Below, in pieces: positions 6,624-13,505 of a stretch of DNA of 13,899 bases (positions are counted from its first letter, which is position 1; every line of letters starts with the position of its first letter). A model generated the notes under the pieces. It saw only the letters and a list, made by a program, of their open reading frames with translations, was not told the origin of the DNA and did no database searches. The stretch spans positions 1 through 13,899 of the forward strand of contig DAOWER010000123.1 in NCBI GenBank assembly GCA_030638405.1, written 5' to 3'. This DNA comes from Candidatus Eiseniibacteriota bacterium (GTDB lineage: Bacteria > Joyebacterota > Joyebacteria > Joyebacterales > Joyebacteraceae). Position numbers and translations under genes: made by a program.

Positions 6624-6665
6624 ACAGGTTTCCTGTTGACAGAGAGAGCGCTCGTGTCGTAGTCG
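6624..6665 (+). promoter_or_regulatory. Candidate promoter and operator for the DUF4190-DUF2752 pair
   Basis: A perfect consensus -35, TTGACA (6636-6641), is followed after 18 bp by TAGTCG (6660-6665), a poor -10. The 13-bp inverted repeat ACAGG-TTT-CCTGT (6624-6636) abuts the -35, and the 8-bp palindrome GAGCGCTC (6646-6653) lies in the spacer. A strong -35 with a weak -10 and flanking palindromes would fit an activator- or repressor-controlled promoter, but this is inference. Confidence 0.35.
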
Positions 6666-6715
6666 GTGTTTACCGGCGTTCATTCAGCAGACGCGCCACA
6701 GCCAAGGAGGACAGG

Positions 6716-7042
6716 ATGCAGGACGTACCCCAGCAGACACCGCAGGGAGGAGTGGAGCCCGCTCCCGGAACGTCTCCGATCAAACCGCATCGTGGAGGGG
6801 CGATCCTCGCGCTGGGTATCATCGGGATCGTGATCTGCTTCGTCACCGGGATCATCGCCTGGGTGATGGGCTCGAGCGACCTCAAGGAGATGGACGCCGG
6901 AACGAGAGACCCAAGCGGCTATTCGTTGACGAAGGCCGGGATGATCTGCGGGATCATCGGCGTGATCTTGGCGGTCCTCTCCATCTTCTGGATGATATTC
7001 GTCATCGGCCTGTCCGGGGTTCTCGGAGCCGTGGGCTGCTAG
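6716..7042 (+). CDS. DUF4190-family small membrane protein
   Basis: This 108-residue protein begins at an ATG with AAGGAGG seven to eight bases upstream. A Pro/Gln-rich cytoplasmic-type N-terminus (1-26) precedes two transmembrane segments, about 28-50 (ILALGIIGIVICFVTGIIAWV) and 73-103. The stretch between them, MGSSDLKEMDAGTRDPSG followed by LTKAGMICGIIG, is the recognisable DUF4190 signature: a short charged loop after the first helix and a Gly-rich second helix. The function of the family is unknown to me; members are small integral membrane proteins. The DUF2752-like gene starts 10 bp after its stop, so the two are very probably co-transcribed. It is separated from iscU by a strong hairpin and a candidate promoter. 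Family call is by motif recall. Confidence 0.88.
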   Translation: MQDVPQQTPQGGVEPAPGTSPIKPHRGGAILALGIIGIVICFVTGIIAWVMGSSDLKEMDAGTRDPSGYSLTKAGMICGIIGVILAVLSIFWMIFVIGLSGVLGAVGC

Positions 7043-7052
7043 GCGCAGAGCG

Positions 7053-7472
7053 TTGAGGCTGACGTTCGCCACAGGACAGCCGGCGTTCCCGATACCGCGC
7101 GCGGCACTCCTGGCGGGAGCCCTGCTGGTCGCGCTCGGCATCGTGGCGGCCGCGCTGCCCGGAATCGAAAGCGGCCCCGTCGCCTGCCCGTTCAGGGCGG
7201 TGACGGGGCTTCCCTGTCCCACATGCGGCCTGACGAGGGCCGCTCATTCGCTCATGCGCGGCAACCTCGATGGTGCGCTCGCCGTCAATCCCTTCGACAC
7301 GATCTTTCTTCTCGTCGCCGTGCCTCTGTTCGCGGGGCTGTGGGTGGCCAATCTGGCGGCCGGGTTCGCCGTCAGGATCTCGATGTCACCGACGGAACGG
7401 CGGGCCGCCTGGGCGCTTCTCACGGCCGTGGTCCTTGCCAATTGGGTGTACGTCCTGGTGACGCACCCCTGA
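7053..7472 (+). CDS. DUF2752-family membrane protein
   Basis: This 139-residue protein most likely starts at the TTG at 7053, 10 bp after the preceding gene; only a weak GAG-type ribosome binding site is visible, consistent with translational coupling. It has three hydrophobic segments (about 17-37, 82-107, 118-136). Between the first and second lies the family signature CPFRAVTGLPCPTCGLTRA with Cys45, Cys55 and Cys58, followed by NPFD at 79-82 where the family has ALxxNPL. The conserved CPxCG arrangement could bind metal or form disulfides at the membrane surface, but the biochemical role of the family is not known to me. It converges with the lytic transglycosylase gene, with only 17 bp between the two stops. 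Confidence 0.86.
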   Translation: MRLTFATGQPAFPIPRAALLAGALLVALGIVAAALPGIESGPVACPFRAVTGLPCPTCGLTRAAHSLMRGNLDGALAVNPFDTIFLLVAVPLFAGLWVANLAAGFAVRISMSPTERRAAWALLTAVVLANWVYVLVTHP

Positions 7473-7490
7473 GCACCCTTGAGCACCCCC
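7461..7490. repeat. Three near-identical 10-bp tandem units at the convergent gene junction
   Basis: ACGCACCCCT, GAGCACCCTT and GAGCACCCCC follow one another directly. They span the end and stop codon of the DUF2752-like gene and reach the stop codon of the transglycosylase gene. This looks like a slippage-prone short tandem repeat that may have shaped both C-termini. No terminator hairpin is visible here. Confidence 0.55.
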
Positions 7491-9817
7491 TAGCCCGCCC
7501 TGCCCTCGTAGAGCTCGCGATAGACCTCCCCGTAGCGGAACACGCGCCTGACGTAGTCGATGGTCTGCGAGTACCCGATGTCCTCGACGAACACGTCGCT
7601 GTCGCGCTCGCCCCCGTACTCCCACCACCTCTCGGACGCTTCGGGACCACCGTTGTAGGCCGCCAGCGCTCTCAGGACGTCGCCGTCGAACTCGTCGAGC
7701 TGCACAGAGAGGTACTCCGTCCCGAAGCGGATGTTGATCTCGGGGTCGAACAAGTGGGCGATCCTGAACTTGCGGTGACCGAGCCTCCTCGCGACCCACC
7801 TGCCGGTTGAGGGCATGATCTGCGAAAGCCCGCGGGCGCCGACCCACGAGAGAGCCTCAGGCTCGAACAGGCTCTCCTGTCGGATCAGCGAGTACTCGAT
7901 GTGGGGATCGATGCCCCTCGCGGCGCACTCGCGTTCGATGATGTGCCGGAAGTGCCTCGGGCAGATGCGCTTCCGCAGGTAGACCGGCGCGTCGCTCAAC
8001 TCCTCAGCCGGAGAGATGGCCAGGAGCCTCTCGGCGAGCAAGATCGCGCGCTTGTGCAGACCGACACGCTCGCAGTAGTCGACGAGAATGTCGAGGGCAC
8101 GCGGGTCCCGGCCGACGACGTCCGTAAGATGCCTCAGTTCGGTAAGGGCCGCGCTTCGCATGTGAAGGGCCAGAAGCACGTCGGCCCGTCTGAAGGCCGG
8201 TTCATTGTAGATGCTCTGCCTGAGCGCAACCCTATCCGCCGGGAAGTAGACCTCATCGTACCACTCCGCCAGCCACGCCGCGAAGTCCAGGGCCTCGCCC
8301 CTCCACATCGCCGAGCGCGTGTAGCGGGCGGTCGCGCCGGAGGACGCGCGTCGGCTCCTCGGAACCTCCGTGACGTGCCCGAGCTCCCGGAGACGCGCGC
8401 GCGCACGTGCTCCGTAGTAGGAATCCCCCGCGGCCTCCACCGCCTCGACGTAGGTCGCGATGGCATCATCCGGACCCGAGAGATGCTCTCTGCACTTGCC
8501 CGACCAGAAGAGGGCGCGGGCCTCCCCGTCATCTGACGAGGAGGCGAAGATGTCCGCGAACACCGCCGCCGCCCCGGAGTAGTTCTCCAGTTTGTAGAGA
8601 CACAGCCCAACGCGGAAGAGCGCGTCGCTCGCCCACGGCGACGTCGAGTAGGCGCCCACGATGCGGCTGAACTCGGCGCCCGCCTCGTCCAATCTCCCCT
8701 TCTCTTCCAGAAACCTGGCCTTCTCCCAGAGCAGCTCAGGAGCGGCCTCTCTGCCTGGGTTCTCCACGGCGAAGCGCTCGTAGGTGGCGAGGCTCTCCTC
8801 CAGCTTCCCGCTCGCGCGGCGGCAGTAGGCGAGTTTTGACCACGCCAGGTCATAGTACTCGGCGTCGGACCCGAACTCCGTCGCCTCCTCGTACGCCCTG
8901 GCCGCCGTTCTGAAATTCCCGAGGCGCTGGTGGCTTCGTCCCAGGAAGTAGCTCGCCTCGTGCTCGAACTCCTTCCGTTTGTCGTGGCGGATGTAGTAGG
9001 TGAAGAACTCAGCGGAGTCCTCATAGAGCTTGCGGTTGTAGAGAACCAACCCTTGCTGATACCTGTCGGTGAACGCCCGCGAGATCCTGCGTCCCCTCTT
9101 GAACGCGTCGTGGGAGTGTCGAGACCTGGGAAAATCGTTGACCGCGGTCGCGTAGCTCCGACCGGCCGCGTCCTCGTCGCCCCTCTTCTCGTAGGCGCGG
9201 CCTATTCTGTAGTGCGCAAGCGCACGCTCCTCGTAGCTCCCGGCCTCGGCAAGGAGGAGTCGGTACCACTGAAGCGCCATGTCGTAGTCGTCGGTCTTCT
9301 CGTAGAGACCCGCCAGTTCGAGCATGGCGGGCAGGTCGAACGCGGTGTCCACACCGTCGTCGATGACGGTGCGAAGCTCCTCCGTCGCAAGATCGAGATT
9401 GCCCATTCCCGCGTGACACGCAGCCATGCGGAGTCGGACGAGGTCCTCGACCTCACTGAGTTCCGTGAGCGAGAGGGAGTAGCCGACGAGCGCGGACTCC
9501 CACTCCTGGAGGTGCTCGTGGGACCGCGCCATCAGGAAGCGGGCCCGGGCAGCGCGGTCGACCAGGTACGACGCGGGTGAAGCGCCGGCGTTCGATTCGA
9601 TGGCGTCTATCGTGCCCGCGTAGAGGCCGGCCGCGTCGACGTAGTTTCCACGGTTGAAGCGCAGGTCCGCCTCAGCAAACAGTGAGTCCGCGCGTGCGCG
9701 CCAGGAGCCGTGCGCCGGCGTTACCGGGATCAGAACAGCGAGCGCGAGGGCAACGAGGATGGCCGTCGTCGAGGAGCGGGCTCTCGTTGTGGCGCCGTGT
9801 CGAGCGTGTCTTCTCAT
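7490..9817 (-). CDS. Periplasmic lytic murein transglycosylase with TPR-rich N-terminal domain (Slt70-like)
   Basis: From the ATG at 9817 the product is 775 residues. This start sits 25 nt after the ptsI stop with GAGGAG 13 nt upstream, rather far; an earlier ATG at 9907 would lie inside ptsI. The N-terminus has an Arg-rich region, then AILVALALAVLIPVT and AHG, a typical signal peptide ending near residue 37. About 40-480 is a long run of TPR-like helical repeats. The C-terminal SLT domain (about 635-770) has the catalytic Glu648 in IRQESLFEPEA, then GARGLSQIMPSTG (660-672) and AAYNGG (719-724), the lysozyme-like core of family 1 transglycosylases. These enzymes cleave the MurNAc-GlcNAc bond with 1,6-anhydro product formation. 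It closes the run with the CoA-disulfide-reductase-like gene and ptsI. Enzyme class is certain; subfamily less so, as the domain layout resembles but need not equal Slt70. Confidence 0.93.
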   Translation of the reverse strand: MRRHARHGATTRARSSTTAILVALALAVLIPVTPAHGSWRARADSLFAEADLRFNRGNYVDAAGLYAGTIDAIESNAGASPASYLVDRAARARFLMARSHEHLQEWESALVGYSLSLTELSEVEDLVRLRMAACHAGMGNLDLATEELRTVIDDGVDTAFDLPAMLELAGLYEKTDDYDMALQWYRLLLAEAGSYEERALAHYRIGRAYEKRGDEDAAGRSYATAVNDFPRSRHSHDAFKRGRRISRAFTDRYQQGLVLYNRKLYEDSAEFFTYYIRHDKRKEFEHEASYFLGRSHQRLGNFRTAARAYEEATEFGSDAEYYDLAWSKLAYCRRASGKLEESLATYERFAVENPGREAAPELLWEKARFLEEKGRLDEAGAEFSRIVGAYSTSPWASDALFRVGLCLYKLENYSGAAAVFADIFASSSDDGEARALFWSGKCREHLSGPDDAIATYVEAVEAAGDSYYGARARARLRELGHVTEVPRSRRASSGATARYTRSAMWRGEALDFAAWLAEWYDEVYFPADRVALRQSIYNEPAFRRADVLLALHMRSAALTELRHLTDVVGRDPRALDILVDYCERVGLHKRAILLAERLLAISPAEELSDAPVYLRKRICPRHFRHIIERECAARGIDPHIEYSLIRQESLFEPEALSWVGARGLSQIMPSTGRWVARRLGHRKFRIAHLFDPEINIRFGTEYLSVQLDEFDGDVLRALAAYNGGPEASERWWEYGGERDSDVFVEDIGYSQTIDYVRRVFRYGEVYRELYEGRAG

Positions 9818-9842
9818 GTGGTTCCCAAGGCTCCTCGTGATG

Positions 9843-11600
9843 TCAGCTGTCGTCGAGACCCAGGAGCGCCCCGACGTCGCCCGCCGTACTGGCGGCGACG
9901 GCTTCATTCGCCAGCGAGACGGCGTCGGCGAGATCGACGTCCCTGATCGCCTTCTTCGTCCCGGGCAGCCGGCTGTTGGAAACGCTGAGCTCCCGCAGTC
10001 CGAGACCGATCAGTAGCGGGACGTAGGCGGGCGTACCGGCCATCTCCCCACACAGGGAGATGGGCTTCCCCGCCGAGGCAGCGCCTTCGACGGCGCGCGC
10101 AATGAGGGCGAGCACAGAGGGGTCGTGCGGCCTGTAGAGCCGGCTCACGTAGGAGCTCCCGCGGTCGACGGCGAGCGCGTACTGCACGAGATCGTTCGTG
10201 CCTATGCTCAGAAAGTCACACTCCTTGGCGAGGCGGTCGGCCACCATCGCCGCTGACGGTATCTCTATCATCACGCCGGCCGTGATGTTCTCGTCGAACG
10301 CGATGCCCTCGCGCCTGAGTTCACTCTTCGCCTCGTCCAGTCTGCGGCTCGCCTCGCGCAGCTCCTCCACCGAGGAGATCATGGGCAGCAGGATGCGCAC
10401 TGTTCCCAGCGCGCTCGCGCGGAGGATCGCCCTGAACTGAGCCAGCAGGAGGTCCGGGCGATCCAGGAGCACGCGCGTAGAGCGGTAGCCGAGGTTGGGA
10501 TTGTGCTCGTGAAACGGATTCTCGGGACCCACGAACTTGTCGCCGCCGACGTCCAGCGTTCTGATGGTGACCGGCCTGCCGGCCATGGCCTCGACCGCTT
10601 CGCGGTAGGCCTCGAACTGAGCGTCCTCGTCCAGGAACAGGTTCGCCGACATGAATACCATCTCGCTGCGGAGAAGCCCGATGCCGTCGGCGCCCAGCTC
10701 CGCGGCCTGGCGAGCTTCCTCGCTCGAGCCGATGTTGCTCATGAGTGTTATCTCTGTCCCGTCGCGCGTGACCGACGGAAGCTCCAGGACCGACGCCAGC
10801 TCGTGGCGTTCCCTGGCTTCCGCCTCGCGCATGCGCTCGTAGCGCGCCCGGGTGTCGGCGGACGGGTCAACGATGCCCACGCCCAGGGCACCGTCCAGTG
10901 CAACGATTTCCCCCGTGCGGACCTTGTCGAGGATACCCCCGACCCCGGCCATCGCCGGGACGCCGAGCGAACGGGCCAGGATCGCCGCGTGCGACTCCGT
11001 GCCCCCAAGCTCGGTGATGAACCCCAGTATCCGCCCTCGGTCCATCGAGGCGGTGTCGCTTGCCCTGAGCTCCTTCGCGACCAGGATCATGGGCTGCGAC
11101 AGAGGGCAATGGGCCCAGACTCCGAGCATCCGTTCGATGACACGCTTGCCGATGTCGCTGACGTCGTAGGCCCGGTCGCGCAGGTAGCGGTCGGCCGAGG
11201 ACGAGAGAACTCCCGCCACCCGCTTCATTTCCTCCGCGACGGCGGCCTCCGCGTTGACGTGGCCGTTTCTGATGGCGTCGAGGATGGCCGCGAGCACCGA
11301 CCTGTCCTCGAGGATCATCGAGTGCACGAGGAAGACGTCGCCCTCACCCTGGCCCAGTTCCTGAGAGACGTGCCTGGCATCGCGAAGGAGCTCCTCCTTG
11401 ACCAGCGCGATGGCGTCACGAAGCCGCGCGACCTCGCCGTCTACCTCGGAAGCGTCGATCCTGCGCACCTCGATCTCGTCGAGGATGTCACCGTAGACGA
11501 ACGCGGGAGCGACCGCGATACCGGGTGAGACCGGCGTGCCGTGCAGAACGGCACGGCCCTCGGTGTCCCGCGTCTCGTTGCCGCGTGAACTCACTGACAT
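9843..11600 (-). CDS. ptsI: Phosphoenolpyruvate-protein phosphotransferase (PTS enzyme I)
   Basis: This cytosolic enzyme takes phosphate from PEP onto a histidine and passes it to HPr. From the ATG at 11600 it has 585 residues, close to the usual 570-575. The phosphohistidine site GGTESHAAILARS is at about 199-210 (His204). The PEP-binding core includes LRSEMVF (310-316), TLDVGGDK (348-355) and LSIGTNDL (464-471). The catalytic cysteine is Cys517 in LCGEMAG; the residue after AG, usually Asp, is Thr. There is no N-terminal GAF domain, so it is not PtsP. A GTG at 11603 is an alternative start; AGGAAGAGG lies just upstream of both. It starts 9 bp after the CoA-disulfide-reductase-like gene and ends 25 bp before the transglycosylase gene. 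No HPr or enzyme II gene is in the window. Confidence 0.94.
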   Translation of the reverse strand: MSVSSRGNETRDTEGRAVLHGTPVSPGIAVAPAFVYGDILDEIEVRRIDASEVDGEVARLRDAIALVKEELLRDARHVSQELGQGEGDVFLVHSMILEDRSVLAAILDAIRNGHVNAEAAVAEEMKRVAGVLSSSADRYLRDRAYDVSDIGKRVIERMLGVWAHCPLSQPMILVAKELRASDTASMDRGRILGFITELGGTESHAAILARSLGVPAMAGVGGILDKVRTGEIVALDGALGVGIVDPSADTRARYERMREAEARERHELASVLELPSVTRDGTEITLMSNIGSSEEARQAAELGADGIGLLRSEMVFMSANLFLDEDAQFEAYREAVEAMAGRPVTIRTLDVGGDKFVGPENPFHEHNPNLGYRSTRVLLDRPDLLLAQFRAILRASALGTVRILLPMISSVEELREASRRLDEAKSELRREGIAFDENITAGVMIEIPSAAMVADRLAKECDFLSIGTNDLVQYALAVDRGSSYVSRLYRPHDPSVLALIARAVEGAASAGKPISLCGEMAGTPAYVPLLIGLGLRELSVSNSRLPGTKKAIRDVDLADAVSLANEAVAASTAGDVGALLGLDDS

Positions 11601-11609
11601 CACCTCTTC

Positions 11610-12989
11610 CTAGGACGCGACCTTTTTCAAAGCCTGGAGGGCCGCCATCGCGACCGGGTCCCAGACCGGGGAGAAGGGCGGAGCGTAGCTCATGTCGATG
11701 TCCGCAAGGTCCCTGACCGTCATCTTCGCGTGGAGCGCCGCCGCGATCGTGTCGATCCGCTTCCCCGCTCCCTCTCTTCCGATGATCTGACCGCCGAGCA
11801 GTCGCCCGCCCTCAGGCTCAAAGACCAGTTTGACATGAACTGCCTCGGCGCCCGGGTATGCGCGCGCCTTCGAGAGAGATCTGATCCGAACGGATGTCGC
11901 CGCCAGTCCCTCTTCGGACGCCGCGCGTTCGGTCAGCCCCGTCTGTGCGGCCTCGAGATCGAACACCTTCGCGATGTTCGTCCCGGCAACGCCCCCGAAC
12001 CGAGCGCTGCCCCCGACCGCATTCTCACCCGCGATCTTGCCCTGCCTGTTCGCGGTTGTGCCCAGCGGAATCCACACCGGGCGCCCCGTGACCACGTGAG
12101 TCGCCTCGGCGCAATCCCCGGCCGCAAGAACAGAGGGTTCGCTCGTCACCTGGCGCGCGTCCACCTTGATGGCGCCTGTCCTGCCCAGTTCCACGCCGGC
12201 GGCTGTGGCCAGCCCGACGGCTGGGCGGACGCCGATGGAGACGAGCGCGAGGTCGGCCTCGAGCCTCTGCCCTCCCGCCAGCACGTAACCCAACTCGGTT
12301 GAGCCGTCTCGCGGCTCGAAGCCCTCAACTCCCGTGCCCTTCCTGACACTCACGCCCTTGTCGAGAAGTTCGCGCTCCACCAGCTCGCTCATGTCGGGAT
12401 CGAACGTCGAGAGAACCGTCGGAAGAAGCTCGATGACGGTGACCGTGATGCCCCGTGTCGCGAGCGCCTCGGCCATCTCGAGACCGATGTAGCCGGCTCC
12501 CACTACCGTCGCGTTCCTGACGTCGCCGGACTCGACCCGTTCGCGCAGCCTCTCTCCGTCGGCCAGCGTCCGAAGCGTCGCGACCCCGGGGATGTCGACC
12601 CCTGGGAGCGGTGGCTTCACGGCCGCCGCGCCCGTCCCGAGCACCAGGGCATCGAACGAGAGGTTGTCGCTTCCCCCGTCGGGCCCCTGGAACGTCACAG
12701 TCCGGCCCACGGGATCGAGCACCGTCACAGGGGTGTTGAGCCGGACGTCAATATGTCGCTCGTTCCGGAAGAAATCGGCCTCATACTCTACCAGCTTTTC
12801 CCTGCTCTCGATCAGACCGGACACGAAGTACGGAAGGAGGCAGGCGCCGTACGACACGTCACCACCCTTCTCGAACACGACGATCTCGACATCCGGCCGG
12901 AGACGTCTCGCGCGGCTCGCGGCGCTCATACCTGCCGCGACACCTCCTACCACCACCAGCCGTCCGCCCTCTCGCATCGCGGGTGGCAT
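11610..12989 (-). CDS. CoA-disulfide reductase/NADH oxidase-like flavoprotein
   Basis: This 459-residue FAD- and NAD(P)H-dependent disulfide oxidoreductase has a first dinucleotide fold (VVVGGVAAGMSAASRARR, 12-29), an NAD(P)H fold (VVGAGYIGLEMAE, 162-174), the second FAD motif (AAGDCAE, 289-295) and a C-terminal dimerisation domain (about 335-455). The single active-site cysteine is Cys50 in SYGACLLPY, where CoA-disulfide reductases read S-x-x-N-C-G-L-P-Y; the Asn before and the Gly after the cysteine are changed. YAPPF (435-439) followed by DPV matches the conserved C-terminal Tyr motif of that group. Likely substrates are CoA disulfide, related persulfides or oxygen; the sequence cannot separate these. 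The ATG at 12989 has AGGA five bases upstream. It heads the run with ptsI and the transglycosylase gene. No rhodanese domain is fused to it. Confidence 0.9.
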   Translation of the reverse strand: MPPAMREGGRLVVVGGVAAGMSAASRARRLRPDVEIVVFEKGGDVSYGACLLPYFVSGLIESREKLVEYEADFFRNERHIDVRLNTPVTVLDPVGRTVTFQGPDGGSDNLSFDALVLGTGAAAVKPPLPGVDIPGVATLRTLADGERLRERVESGDVRNATVVGAGYIGLEMAEALATRGITVTVIELLPTVLSTFDPDMSELVERELLDKGVSVRKGTGVEGFEPRDGSTELGYVLAGGQRLEADLALVSIGVRPAVGLATAAGVELGRTGAIKVDARQVTSEPSVLAAGDCAEATHVVTGRPVWIPLGTTANRQGKIAGENAVGGSARFGGVAGTNIAKVFDLEAAQTGLTERAASEEGLAATSVRIRSLSKARAYPGAEAVHVKLVFEPEGGRLLGGQIIGREGAGKRIDTIAAALHAKMTVRDLADIDMSYAPPFSPVWDPVAMAALQALKKVAS

Positions 12990-13014
12990 GCGGTTCCTGC
13001 CTTTCTATGATCCT

Positions 13015-13068
13015 TCAGGGCTCGACGCCGCCTCGGCGGCGATCACCACCTTCACACGAGTAGCACAT
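13015..13068 (-). CDS. Possible 17-residue Cys-containing leader peptide
   Basis: An ATG at 13068 opens a 17-codon frame starting MCYSCEGG and ending at a TGA 25 nt before the ATG of the CoA-disulfide-reductase-like gene. Its second half contains a perfect GC hairpin at 13026-13041. No Shine-Dalgarno is visible, so translation is doubtful. It is listed only because its place, the two early cysteines and the overlapping hairpin resemble an attenuating leader for a thiol-related gene. Confidence 0.2.
   Translation of the reverse strand: MCYSCEGGDRRRGGVEP
13026..13041 (-). other. GC-rich hairpin in the leader of the CoA-disulfide-reductase-like gene
   Basis: CGCCGC (13026-13031) and GCGGCG (13036-13041) pair perfectly around a 4-nt loop, 36 nt before the ATG at 12989. 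No T-tract follows on either strand, so a simple terminator is unlikely. Confidence 0.4.
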
Positions 13069-13108
13069 CGAGCCGTTGTCTGCAAGACCGGCGGCTGATG
13101 GGCTCAGG

Positions 13109-13135
13109 AGCATAATGTGAGTTGTGATCCTGCAA
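13109..13135 (-). promoter_or_regulatory. Weak candidate promoter for the CoA-disulfide-reductase-ptsI-slt run
   Basis: On the minus strand TTGCAG (13135-13130) and TATGCT (13114-13109) are 15 bp apart, shorter than optimal. A direct repeat of TGTGA (plus strand 13116-13127, two bases between copies) lies in the spacer. It would give a leader of about 110 nt containing the hairpin at 13026-13041. Support is limited. Confidence 0.25.
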
Positions 13136-13145
13136 CAGGCCGAAG

Positions 13146-13394
13146 CTACTCGTGGCTCTCCCGACACGCCTTGAGCGCGGCGCGCAGTCGCTCGTGGGTA
13201 CCCGGGGGGAGAGTCGTTTTGCCGGTCTGCCTGTGCAGGATGATGGTGCGCTCGAACGTGTGCAGGATCGCCCTGGCCTTCTCGCAGTACTGGATATGCA
13301 GCATGAACTCTACTTCGAGCTCCTCGCCCAGCTCACCGTCGAAGTGCTCCGAGAGATACTGGATGAACTTCTTGCAGTCGTCTACGTGTGACAC
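13146..13394 (-). CDS. Small zinc-finger anti-sigma-factor-like protein (82 aa)
   Basis: The frame starts at a GTG at 13394 with purine-rich sequence upstream (AAGGA 11 bases away, GAGAG nearer); the next Met would remove the motif region. The layout is that of ZAS-domain proteins: an early Cys (Cys7), YLSEHFDGEL (residues 13-22), then HIQYCEKA where zinc anti-sigma factors read H-x3-C-x2-C. His33 and Cys37 are present, but the last Cys position is Ala40. The spacing Cys7 to His33 to Cys37 equals Cys11 to His37 to Cys41 in RsrA. There is no transmembrane segment, so it would be cytosolic, and it ends soon after an Arg-rich helix. Unlike typical anti-sigma genes, no sigma gene is next to it: upstream is an S9 peptidase gene and downstream the redox flavoprotein. 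It might be an anti-sigma factor, a zinc-less relative, or a domain used for another purpose. Confidence 0.75.
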   Translation of the reverse strand: MSHVDDCKKFIQYLSEHFDGELGEELEVEFMLHIQYCEKARAILHTFERTIILHRQTGKTTLPPGTHERLRAALKACRESHE

Positions 13395-13505
13395 CGGATC
13401 TCTCGTCCTTTCGTCCGACTGCCCGTCGCCGTCGCCGACCGGCCTCGGTGACCGGCCGGCAACAGCGTGAGTCTTCCTGCGTGTCTACTTGTGAGATGCC
13501 CGAAC

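Noticed and set aside
10503..11528. A 341-codon open frame on the plus strand
   Set aside because: It is antisense to ptsI, whose motifs are complete; composition is typical of a shadow frame.
13437..13457. Repeated GACCGGCC also found at 3655
   Set aside because: A short GC-rich 8-mer recurs by chance in DNA of this composition; the surrounding sequences do not match, so it is not called a dispersed repeat.
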